A stretch of DNA of 64,000 nt from contig OY294067.1 in assembly GCA_958510875.1 (NCBI GenBank), positions 59,842,039 to 59,906,038 of the forward strand, in the 5' to 3' direction. The notes below the pieces were generated by a model. The model was not told the DNA's origin and ran no database searches. It saw only the letters and a program-made list of their open reading frames with translations. The DNA is from Endomychus coccineus (Eukaryota; Arthropoda; Insecta; Coleoptera; Endomychidae). Shown piece by piece: positions 1 to 13,000 of the stretch; positions within the stretch are counted from its first letter, which is position 1, and every line of letters starts with the position of its first letter. A program made the translations under genes and the position numbers.

Positions 1-897
1 AACGGAGGTCCATCTATGGATCCCTGAGGTAATCAATGAAGTCGGTCAAATGACTCAAGCTGCATTGTTTTGCGCACAAATCGGTTGTTATATCGGTACA
101 AAAATTATGTCACGAATTTTCTTCAATATGTCAGTAGGCTGTTGCATATTAGTTCTCAGAATGTGTCAAAGGGGACATGTTAGACTGCTTGAGTGCCAGA
201 ACCAATGAAACAATTGAGAACTAAATGAATATACATTTATTTATTGTTTGCTTTTCTCTCGCTCGAAATATTAAAAAAAATGATAATTCAAAAACGACTC
301 AATAATCACGAGGTATATATATATCTATATTATGGGTATCAACAGATTTAGGAGAGTGACCTATTGCACAGAGTACTTAGTTCTCCTAGGCCAATTGTAC
401 CCCCTCCATAGGGGATAGCCCTCCGATGTTAGGTGTTGGATGATCTCCATAATGTTGACTATGCTCGACCAGAGCTCCCCAACATGTTGGCGAGGTGCTT
501 AGCACGTGCTCTGCTGTCTCCTTCTGTTCTTAGCACAAGGCATTACCCACTAGAGACCAGTGGGCATGTGTTTTCTTAACTGACAGTATCCCGTAGCGTC
601 CTGTAAGTAGCCGTACAAAATAATTTAATTTAAATAGGCAATTCTATCCAATAAATTCATCAATTCAGACTCTGATAGTTGAACCCCACGTTTTTTTCTG
701 GTAGATTGTGCTAGAAGGTTACAATTTATATACATATTTACATATTTAAATAGTATAAATTTCGCATAAATGAACTAACCTTCGAATGTCCTACATTTGT
801 AAATCTTTAATATTGTGGGAACAACCGTTTTTACAATGTTTAGCAATATGCTCTTGGTGGGAACAACAAATATGAATAATCTTCGTTTGTATTTCAG
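1..897. other. RNF19 upstream intron, no coding exon found
   Basis: Apart from the retroelement scrap at 340-620, I see no convincing coding sequence. The exon starting at 898 opens in phase (two bases complete a split codon), so at least one earlier RNF19 coding exon must lie 5' of the window or be too short to recognise here. Confidence 0.5.
340..620 (-). pseudogene. Non-LTR retrotransposon 3'-end remnant
   Basis: Read on the minus strand, this stretch gives a degenerate frame (CKEQKETAEHVL-like around 515-540, with a stop in place of one residue). It resembles the Cys/His cluster after the RNase H domain of I/R1/Jockey-type non-LTR retrotransposons. No intact frame or tail is left. It is an old fragment in the region upstream of the first visible RNF19 exon. 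The assignment rests on one short motif, so another LINE clade is possible. Confidence 0.4.
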
Positions 898-1013
898 GAA
901 AGGACAATACAGAAAAACATTTGGTGAATTCTTCTCGAGATGTAGAACCCACTTGTCAAGTAGAAGTACATCAGGCTGGCAGCAAAACTTCCGTATTCGT
1001 AGATATGTCCAAA
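898..1013 (+). CDS. RNF19: RNF19 exon: N-terminal linker before RING1
   Basis: Acceptor TTTCAG ends at 897 and donor GTAAGT starts at 1014. Only the frame beginning with a 2-base split codon is open at both edges. It encodes a hydrophilic segment ending VFVDMSK and joins in phase 0 to the RING1 exon. The competing + frame that is open through the intron is not used. Confidence 0.7.
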
Positions 1014-4000
1014 GTAAGTTTTTTTCAGAATGTTACTTCACTTGTATGATATGATTCTATGCACTAATATCAGATATAAATAATAAGTAATCAGAAATAA
1101 TTTGGAAGGTGCCATCTTATACTATGGTAAGAATATTAAAAAAAAGGTGTAAGTGCTTCAGCGCAAACATAAGCTGTACAATTTTGCTCCCTCCTACGAG
1201 GGCTTAAATTCCAAAAATTAGTATTACTATATTTTGAATGGTAAATGATAACATACACCATAGAAGGTAACTCAAACTGATTTATAATAGATATTAATAT
1301 ATTTTCAGGGTACAGAAGGGAATCTCTTTTCATTGGAATGTCCACTGTGCTTGCAAGACTTAAACCTAGAAGAATTTTTCGAAATCGCCGGATGTGGGCA
1401 TCGGGCTTGTGTGTCCTGCTTACAACAATACTTGCGAGTTCAGATTACAGAATCTCGAATTTGTATCTCATGCCCAGAGTGTTCAGAACCATTACACCCG
1501 AATGGTTAGTAATATTTATAAAAATCCAGATTCTAACCAGTTCCATAATTTTATAAACTTTGTAACAATCAAATTCAATATTAGCTATTATTCATATAAA
1601 ACAATGAAATGTTATCAAATATTGAAGTAAGTAGAAATATAAAGATAGAATGGCATATGTATTTGGCATTTAATCTATTTCGGGATTCTGAACGTCGTTT
1701 TAAAAATTACCTCGTAATAATCCATTATATACTTCACAAAGCCTTAACATTTTCTCAAAATACACTTTCACACACTACCGATCCAAAGTTTTCGGCCGGT
1801 TCCATTGGATTTTAATATACCAGTCGGCTGCAGACACATTTTATTAATCATGGTCATCTATTCTATTCTAAATTACATAATATAAGATATCAATAAAATA
1901 TCGAAAGTCAAAACGAATATTCTTTCTTTTGGAGCCCTCAATCAAATACTAGCTATACGATAAGTAATAAAATTAGGACTGAGAATGTTCAAATTGTCTC
2001 ATTCCTGGTCAAAAATATGTTTCTACCTATGACTCGTTCAAAACCAACTGACAGTAAATTTAAACAGGGGGGCGTGCACGATAATAATATCTTTCAACAG
2101 TGGTGGATACAAGGGTGGGGGGTTTTTACTAGATCATAACACCCCCCTTCACCCGAAATTTGGAAAAACATCTGTATAGTTGTAAAATTGGAAATAAACC
2201 ATCAATTATAAAACTTACAAGTGCGATGACCTGGACAACATCTCATCATGGAAGGATAATAAAACTGCGCACAATGCCTCGAATATACTCTGGAATTTCT
2301 TCCAATTATTTCCTTACATTTTAATAATTTGGTATAATGCATCTGTGGTTTAAACTTAAACTTACAACTCCTTCGGTTTCTCATACAGGAACAACTTGTC
2401 ATTCAGCCCTTTTCTTTCGTCATCTTCATTTGTCTTGAAAAGGGCGACGGATGCGATCAAAGACACTGTTTTTTAGAGCAGAAGAGATAAAATTCCAATA
2501 TCGTTTTTGAGCAAGCGTTTTCTCCAACGCAAAAGCTTGCCGAAGAATTCTATGTAGAGCTGAAAGTACCGCAGTCTACTGATGAGTACTTTCGAAGAGC
2601 TATCTATATCCCTGTGTTAGATAATATGTTTTCTTATCTGAAAGACAGTCTTTCTCCAGATGTGATTAATCTTTCGGAGAGTGTTTTTCCCTCGTACAAC
2701 ATACACTGAGAAAGTGGTCTTAACATTTCCGATTCTTTATCGGAAATCATCGATAGAGGCGCACAGATTTATATCCGTGTATTAACAAGGTCCAGAAAAT
2801 TGTGGCTGCATTAGTTGCTGCCAGTTAGTGGAGCAACAGCAGAACACGTGTTTACGATTATTTGACTTATCTAAATTCCTTTCCTCTACCTGTTCTTGTC
2901 TTAAATCATGTTACAAATTAAAATCTGAACAGTACTTTATCCGCAATTGGTAAAACGCTACTTCTTAAGGTTTATCTCATCTTTTTATAAAATACAATAC
3001 CTTTGAGATTTTAACAGGAATCTAACAACCCTCTACCCCAAAAAATAAGTCTGGATCTTCCCCTGGTTGCACTTGGGTGGTGGTTGCATTAAATGGGTAT
3101 TTACTATCTAATAAACATTTCAAAATTCAACCATGCTACTGTTTGATAAAAGAAATATAATATTCATAATATCGGAAAAGTATTCAAACTGAACACGATT
3201 ACATAACATCACTTCATTTAACTCACATTCAGATACATACAACAAACATCGAAGTACTAACTAAACTCCGAATCGGCCATATGGCGTTTTACGACTGATA
3301 AGCCAATGGGGGTGCGAATAACATTTACTGCCAGTTTGTTTTGAACGAAGTGTATGATCAAATGTACACATGAACCTTAGTGAATTTTTAATGCCACTAA
3401 TATTTAATATTAATATTGGTATTTTTATCTAATCGTGTTATCAAATTTCATCTTTTGTGTCCTTTTTAGAGATTCGAAATATAATAAATGATCCTCACCT
3501 TTATGAAAAATACGAAAATTTTATGGTAAGGAGAGTGTTAGCTGTGGAACCAGATACTCGATGGTGCCCTGCCCCAGACTGTGGGTAAGTTAAACTTGAA
3601 TATAGCTTTTTGTCATAAAATTAATCTAGCCTTCTTGCTTCATTTGTTTAGAATTAAGAATGGAGATCATTTGAACTACTTGGTTCAAAATATTATGGAA
3701 GGCAGCTTCACTTTTTGTTATAACAAGAAATAAAAAATGTGTCGCTCTAGCAGCGGGAAAAGTGATACTTTCATGGAAAGAAATAAGTGAAATAAAATGA
3801 AGATAAAAAATTCTAACGGAATAAAAAATCAGTTTAACATGTATCATAAAATTTTATAATATACTTACAGAAATATATAAGTGAAACTGAATTTTTTTCC
3901 AATTTTATTTTCATCTTGCAGTTTTATGTCGTTTATCGTTACATATCAAAGTTTATTTTGTTTAACTTCAATTTTTTTTCTTCCTTTTATGGAAGTTTTT

Positions 4001-7000
4001 CATTCCCAACATTTTTTAAAGTTTTATCGCTGTTATTTCGAGTTTATTCGGTCGATTATTAAAATAAACCTGATTGTACACCTGAAAGATATGGAAATTT
4101 AATTTTTCATTGGCAAATATCCGAAAAATGATTTTTGTCTGCTGTTTCCGCTTTCAACATAATATGATATATTTATGGTTGAACTGTGTAAAAATATTTG
4201 AATTAATTTAATTAATAAGCTATAAAAGAGTCCACACTGTGGATACACTATAACCATATAAATAAGAAAGAACCACCCTTATCCACTAAATATACTATTG
4301 AAGTACTAAAGATGTTTCAGCTACCAAGTAGCCATCATCAGAGTGAACTGAATTAGAAATCGAAATGTGCATGCTTAAATACTTTTAGTAGGGAATATAA
4401 GGGATTACCCTCAGCTGGAGATGAATCCAAATTCATTAAATTGCATTTTTGATTATACATTTACATTCCTTCTAAATCACCTAGATATTTGTCATCATTG
4501 TGTTTCAAGAGTGATTACTTTATTAATAAATGGTGTCACCAGTATTTAAAATATGTTCGGCTAACGCTGATTTTTAACCATTGTCTTTCTTCACGTGGGC
4601 AAAATGTTCTTTATACCGAGTGTTCCTTCTAGCCCACATAGGGGATGGAAATGTAGAAGAAATTTATTGAATGCAGATTTATGTCCAGCTTAGGGTAATC
4701 CATTATATTCCTTACTAATCCCAAATAGTATTCAAATAGGCTCATTTAGATTACTCTGATGATGATCACTTGGTAGCTAAAAGGTCCTCAGTACTTCAAA
4801 AGTTTTTTTAGTGGATAGGGGGTTCCTTATTTATATTGATTATTGATTACAAACATTAGGCACTGTGATTCCCTGTCGGTTTCGAAACTAAAATTATTCC
4901 TAAATAACTTCTTATCACAAAAGCTCTTTATGACAGCGCCTATTTCTTAATTATTAACAATGAATTGAACTTCATATTTTTCACAACAATCACTTGTTTA
5001 ATTCATAGTGATATTTTAATGGATTAACTTATATTGCATTGTAGACTTCCGCATTCAGCGATTCTTGATATACTTTGGTTTCCCGATGGATTTCGCTTAC
5101 ACCGCCGTTACGCCGACCAGTCTTAGTTTCAGATTTCAAACTGCCCTGATGATGACGCTCTTATGGTTGGCGAAAGGTCGGTGTATTATAGTGCCATTAT
5201 GATGCTAAACCCATCGGGAAAACAAGTTATATCAAGCATCTATTTAGTATCGAGTGACTGGTGGATTGTTATAGTTAGTAGCTTGCTGCCGCACCACTTC
5301 CCAACAGACGTTATACGCGCCTTAAGTGGCGCTTAAATTGAAATAGTAAATGGGTTAAGCGGCGTTTACAACTGTTAAATTACTTGTATCAGCTAATCAG
5401 GCGAGTTACTCGGAGCAAGTAACTGTTTAGAAGCAAAATATGTTCAAACTTGCCAGTACAAGTTGTGATCGGGTGAATTATAGGATGAATTAATTTCATA
5501 GCCGTACTACTCGGGAATTGTTTAAACATCGCCAGAAGAACCTTACGTTGCGTTTTCATAATACCTATGAGGTGGGTCAGTACGCTTCGCATATGCACAA
5601 AGGGTTAAGACAGAATGAATGAGTGAGCCGCTTAATCAAATTAGTGATAATCAAACTCTTGAATTTATTTTACTCTTCGAAGACGAAGTCCGAAGAGTAT
5701 ATTGTCTTTACTCAAGCTATTTCTAAAATTGTTGAAAAAATCGAAGCAAAAATTCTTTCACTATAGTATTTTTCATCTTGAGTTATTTCCTTCCGTTTGG
5801 GATGTCTGTCACGAAATGCTTGATATACACAAGTTAGTATTTTTCATACTTTGATTGATTGATATACAGGTGACTCAAAAAGTTTGACAACAAATCTTTT
5901 GCTGTTCTGGGACGAACTCCATTGTTTTCAGGGAAATTTTGTAATAAACACATTTTTTTCTGAAATGTTGAAAATTCAAAAAATCCCAAAGTGTACTTTG
6001 AATTGTTTCGAAACATTTAAAGTAAATTCAAGTTAATTTAAAATTGCTTTCACTCAAATTTCAACAAAATCGTTCAACAACAACAAAAACGTAAACATAA
6101 ATTTACACAGTACCTTAACTGTTTACAGCCCGGTTAGCTACTAGTACAAGTAATTGATACAAATAATTCGACCAAATAAACGCAGCATTACTGTAGTGTA
6201 AATGTTGACAAAGAAAGCGCCGGCAAAGACTTGCTACATTGGGATTTCCGCATGCGTCAGTATGCATGTGGGTTTATCCGTATAATCACAGATTAAACAT
6301 ATTTCGATGCTACAGTCAGATAAAAAACCCCAAATCTGCGGAGTGATCTGAAGAAAAATCTGATTTAAATGTTCGGAATCATATACTTCCGTTACGACGT
6401 ACTTGATCGAAACCACGAAGTGCAAAATCATTCGATGTTTCGAGATTGTGCAAATTTTCCATCATATCTTGACAGATTATCTCTAACATGTGGTATTGGT
6501 ATCATCCCCTCCTGTTCAGGAGAAGAATAAGTTCAGCTAGTTTAATTTTTAACGTTCATTGTTTATTCTAAAACTTTTTGATTAATATAGTTCTGTTATT
6601 GTTCCTCCGCGGATATTGTTAACATTACTATATTACTCAAAAAAGCACATGAAAGGTTTAGTTAAAACGCTAAAAATTGAACTAACCTAACCTAACCTGC
6701 CCGTAAACAGAAGGGAGGATAGTGAGACAGGCTAAAAATAATGTGACCAGAAAAATTAAGCTAGTGGGGTTTAGCCTGATACCTAAATATATATATATAA
6801 AATAACAAATTACATGGAAAATTTGCACAATCTGGCAACTTTGAATGAATTTGCGTTTCGTGGTTTCGATCAAGTTGGTCGTTATAAAAGTTTACGATTC
6901 CTGACATATAAATTAGAATCAACTAAAATAGACGGTTGTTTATATGAAATTGCGTCGTCAATAAGTCACATTCCAAACGGAGAGTATGAATACCCACCGT

Positions 7001-10000
7001 GTTAAAACTAGTGGTAAAAAGTGTTTCCACGCTCTTCTCTTTCCCGCACCATCACGATGTTGACCACACCTCCGCTTTCATAACGGTATATATGTTGTGT
7101 CCATTTTTATTTATAGTCATTGCTTTCATCTCAATCGTCAAATTTAGGGTCTTTGGCTGCCATCCGGAACTTCTTTAATCTGTGGTATAATACTATATAA
7201 GTTTGCTAGGCAGTCATCAAGTCGTACTATTACGAAAATCGTTCACATCAGGACTGCCTTAGCTTGGAAATTCAAAAAACATATTATGATTTATGGATGA
7301 TGAAAATAACAGCAAACTGTTAATTCCCGAAATTTGTAAATAAAATTGAATTCACACTTAAATAATAATATATTATCAATTTTGTAATTTGCGTTTTATT
7401 CACATTTTATTATTCAACAACGCATGTTCCTCAAAATTTTTTTCAATTGTTTAATAAATTATTCTTGGTTTTTTGCTCTAAAATATTTTATGAAATTGAC
7501 TGTTTATAATCATACATATAAATTACTGGTATAAAAAAAAAAGCAAGAATTTGAATCAAGAATCATAATAAATAATTCGAATAGTATTTTAATCCAATTA
7601 CACAGAAAACCTTTTAAACTGAAGACATAAAATCAACACGAATAGTTTGATATGTTCACCTATGGATAATCACATACTATTTGTAGTGTGAGTAAATATC
7701 TAATACATTCTTCAACTACTTATTTTTAATAAAATAATAAAATAAATTGAAATGAAAATTTTGAATTTATACAACTTTCGAGACTATAAAACTAACCCAT
7801 GAAACATGGGGTTATTGTTGTGATGAGTTAAAAGGTCTATATATGACAATGAATAATATTTGACAACAATCGAATAATATCTAAATAAACGTTTGAGTGG
7901 AGTTATATCTGGTCTACTTTGATTAAAGTAGACACAATTTTAAGCGCATCTTGCATAAAGTCGATTTAATCAAAAATTGAATAGAATCCATTAAGTGATG
8001 AAAATCCATTGTAAAAAAAAAACTTAAATAAAATAACTATTAAAAGATCGATTCTCACACTTTGTAACATTTATTAATTAAAGTAGTGAAAAAGAATACT
8101 TGGTAATATTTGTTTGACGAAGCACTGTGTTAGGTATCCTTACTTATTTTCATTCTAATTAAATAAAATGATAGTAAATTCCCTTCATGATGAAATGTTT
8201 ATTATTTCAGATTTGCTGTCATAGCCAGTGAATGTGCCAGTTGTCCTAAGCTAAGATGTGAAAAGCCAGGATGCGATTCATATTTTTGCTATCACTGCAA
8301 AGCTGAATGGCACCCTAATCAGACTTGTGACGCAGCACGTGCCGAGAGGTCGCCAAATATAAGATCTTCATCAATTAGCTATAGCCAAGAATCTCATTAC
8401 CGTAAGTTCTAACTTTTATATTTATACCATTTCCAATCTCAATCTAACAATTATGTTCAGGGGACGACATTAAACCTTGCCCAAGATGTCAAGTTTTGAT
8501 TGTGAAAATGGATGATGGGTCATGTAATCACATGATGTGTGCTGTTTGTGGTGCAGAGTTTTGTTGGCTTTGTATGAAGGAAATCAGCGATTTACACTAT
8601 CTCAGGTACGATAACAAATTCAGTTTTGTCAAGTTCTACTTGTAAATTAATTATAAAATATAATAGAATCAGTAATTACATGATGAAAATCCATTATAAA
8701 GTTAAATAAATTAATAAACTATAAAATAGTTCACACTGTGGATACATTATAACACAGTGAATAAGAAATATTCACTTAGAACTGAGGACCTTTTGGCTTC
8801 CAGGTAGCCATCATCAAAGAAAACTCCAGTAAAACCTTAAAATTATCATCTAAGTTATGGTTTTCCATAATTAAATGTTCTCCAAAAGTTGAATCAGATT
8901 TATTATTGATAAAACTGCCCCTATTTTCGTTTTTGAAGGTCCTTCCTTTCTGATCAAAATATATCTTTATTTACTTTATTACGCGTTCCATATGTTACGT
9001 CAATACCTAACTTACTACGAAAATTTTAAATTTTAGTAATGGGTGGCCTCATATATAGCCTGTTCCCAAACTACCTAGTAAAAATGAAATGTTGACCTTC
9101 GTGGCCGATTGAGGGGGGTGTATAAAAATTTTTGATATTGGCCTTGTGAAGTTGGATGCTTAAATGTAGGTTTTATTGATTATCTCAGAAATGACCCAAC
9201 TCCAAAAAAAAACAAATTTGGCGGGCAGTTAGTGTTACCTAGTGTGTGACCATTCTGACTTATTGCCCCATTTTATACTTTACCGGAACATGGTGAAATA
9301 AATTATTACTATTGAATTTTAGAAGATAACTTTTTCTTTTTTCAAAATTTTCAAATACGAAAATATTGTTTAGGTAGACCCAACACATCTCAGAATTGTT
9401 ATTATCTCCTTTAGTTTTGCAGAAAAAAATTAAACACAGAACTATGCATCCAAAGACTGGGGAGAAAATAAAACTATATTTTATCATATCATACCTTTTC
9501 TGCCCATTCCAAGAATGATCTTTGTATTCTCTTTTCTGTTAAAATATAACATTTGAAATCAATTAGTATACATCACAGAGACTGGCGTTGCCAAGACATT
9601 GTTTAAACATACTGAATCAATCATGAAAATTATCAATGAAAAATAGAATATGACGCTGAGGATACTATTCTTCAAGGCATTTTAGAATCTGCCATGTTGG
9701 TATAGCTACATCTTCTGCCATTTAAATCTCTTGAAGATACAGGGTTCGTAAACGCCATTTTCTATGGGGGTAGTAGGAAAACAATTTAATTGATGACAAT
9801 ATAATAAATAATAATAACACTAAGTGCCCACCAAATTTGTTTTTGTTGAGTTGGACCATTTCGGAGATACTAATAAAACCTACTTTTCAGCTGCCATCTT
9901 TGAAAGCCATAAATTTTTATGGGAGGCTCAAATTGAACTTTTTTAAATGAAACACCACCCTTTGGTCACCGTTTCTTTTTTATAGTTTTGTTTTATTGTA

Positions 10001-13000
10001 GGAAAACCGAGTTTATAGGTAACTTGTATCGTTTTTTTAGTCCGAAGAAATAACCATTAATCGCTTAACTTTATTTCATTATGTAATTCAATCCATATTG
10101 CATGCAGAAAATCAATTCAGCATTCCTTAATAATATCCACAAACTGGTTCAATGAAAATAGTTGTGATTTCTAGTATTAGTAAATATTCAATGTGTAGTA
10201 ATCGATCTTCTTTTATTTCAGTCCCTCAGGATGTACCTTCTGGGGCAAAAAACCATGGTCAAGAAAGAAGAAGATCTTATGGCAATTGGGAACGTTGGTT
10301 GGAGCACCTGTAGGAATAGCTCTAATTGCTGGTATTACACTACCTGCCATGATCATAGGTATGTCATTTGAAGAATTGACAATTTTGTTAATTAATTATT
10401 TAAAATTGTTTGAGAACCCCACATTTATAATACGCGTCAAACTTTTAACAACCGTTTGTGGAAAAACTACGTAAATAGTCGAGGAAATGAAGCAGAAAAA
10501 AGGCCAAAGTAAAAAAAAAATGGGATGAACCGATTTTGATAATTTTTTTCAAATCGATTCAGGAAGTACCATTTAGAAAAAATGTTGCCATTTTTGAAGT
10601 GAAAACTTCTTATGGCGCGTTGGGCACTTTTGTGGGAGAGCATTTTCAGCCGTTCTCGCGACATATGAGATTTTACACAGATACACTCCGCGTGTATTCT
10701 TATAATATATGTATACTATACGCGCTCTTTGCATGGGCATTCGTTCGTGCTCTCGCGACAGACGAGATTACATACCTATATGTATACTCAGAGTGTATAG
10801 GTATGCGAGAGCGCTGCATGCTATACGCAGTCTTTGCATGGGCATTCGTTCGTGCTCTCGCGACAGACGAGATTACATACCTATATGTATACTCAGAGTG
10901 TATAGGTATGCGAGAGCGCTGCATGCTATACGCAGTCTTTGCATGGGCATTCGTTCGTGCCCTCGCGACAGACGAGATTGAGAGTTTTTTATATTTATTT
11001 TATAAATGAATATTAAACGGAAAATTTATTTATTTAAATATTTCCTTTGACTTGTGTTGCTGCTATGGTATTGTGTTAAAAAAACAAATCTAAAGTGTAA
11101 ATAGAATTAATAAAAACATTGTTGTAGTGCAATAATGCAGTATTCACAAGATATATAAATAGATTTAAATCAAAATTGTTCATTTCATACTTTAGTTACC
11201 ATAGACCTATTGTTTCAGTTTTAGAATTTGATGAAAATCCTGATAATAATGATGAAAATGCTGATAATGATGATGTAAGAGTTGTTGAAATTATGAATGA
11301 GAATTGATAAATTTTGTATTTACTATTTACTAATATTTACTCATTTAAATAAAACCACTTCCTTCGAATATAGTTTCCATATTATTATACTTCATGTCTA
11401 TTCAAAAAGTGCCCACATTGCTTTGATAAACTTGATTTTTTATGAACAATTTCTCATGTCGCGAGCGCACCTAAAAATGCTCACCCAAAAAAGTGCCCAA
11501 CGCGCCATAAGTTCAAGTTTTCACTTCTGCCTGCACTCCCGGAGTGCGCTGACTTTTTTTTTTTTTCCAATGTGTAGTTTAGAATTTTTACAGAGGAAAC
11601 TGCATCATTTTGAATGCATTTTCAGGAGGTAATATTAAAAATGTTGAAAAAATTTCATTCGAAATATTTTATTATTCTGCACCTAACATCCAAAATTCAT
11701 TTTTGCATTTTGCTCCAAGCCATTTTGAAAATTTTAGACCACCGAAAAATTCAAATTTCATGAGGTAAGAAATTTTTCACGAAATCCAAATTCTAGGTTA
11801 TATTAGAGGTTTTTATAACGAGTATTTCAAGTCCAAGCAGATTGATTTGTGTTGAGTAGAAATGAAGCTATCCTAATAAATGTGTATAGGAGTAAGTCCA
11901 TTCGGACTATTTCTCTAACCCCATTTCGTTGGATCAATGGTTTCATCACCAATCCAAACCTGAAATTGGTAATACACCCTAAAAGTATGTTGCTTTGCAG
12001 CATTATCGTATTTTCATATGGTTACCTATACAAACAGTAAAAAATGCACGTCCCGATGAGTTGATCAAAATAATCTCGAGGTTGTAAAAAAAATTGTACT
12101 GGTAAATGTTCGTGCAATAAATTAGGATTACCTTCTAGCTCATTATGTAAGCATTGTGAAGGTAAAGAATATTCTAATTGCCCAGAGCCAGGAATCAGTA
12201 TATCAGATGATGATTATTTTGATAAGTGTATGGATGAAAATGAACACAATTGATGAAGATAATGACAATACCAATGATGTTATCAATGACAATTGCGACG
12301 ATCAAATTTTATCAAACTTACATGATGAATCGGATTACGATGATCCGTATATCAATAATGTAAACTTAGGTTATTTGTGAATAATTAGACATAGATATTT
12401 TTTTAATGAATATGAGATGTAAAAATTTTGTTTAAATATTGCAATTTGTTATGTAACACGCTATAAAGACATCATGTCACGGTCACATATACACGTTCAC
12501 ACGTCTACATACACTCACACATTCACACAAAACGATTATAAGCATTCAGGTGCATTTTAAAACAGTTAAAAATGTATAATTGCGTGCGCGGAATCTATTG
12601 TACCAACCCCCGCTTATTGCCGCTAAATGAAATTCCGCACTAGTTTCTTATGACGAAATTCGTTATAACTTGGAATTGTGAACGATCTCCGTTCGCTGTT
12701 CCAAACCTAAATAGCCAATGTATTCCTCTGTAATTTGCTCCAAGTTTTTTGTTGATAGGCCCAAGCACATTTATTGGGATAGCTCCACTTCTACCCAACC
12801 TAAATCGATCTGCTTGAACTTAAAATACTCGCTATGAAAACCTCTAATAGAACCTAGAATTTGGATTTCGTTTAACATTTCTAACCTCAAAAAATTTGAA
12901 TTTTTCGGTGGTCCAACATTTTCAAAATGGGGCCAAAGCTATGTCTTTGAACCAGAATGCTTGAATTTTGGATATTAGGTGCCGAATAATAAAATATTCC

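Noticed and set aside
6680..6700. CCTAACCTAACC-like run, reminiscent of the insect telomere repeat TTAGG
   Set aside because: Only about three units with no extension; a chance or promoter word, not an interstitial telomere array.
10536..11009. 157-codon open frame with an internal 35-residue repeat
   Set aside because: It is generated by the 105-bp tandem repeat; overlapping frames on the other strand and in another phase are equally open.
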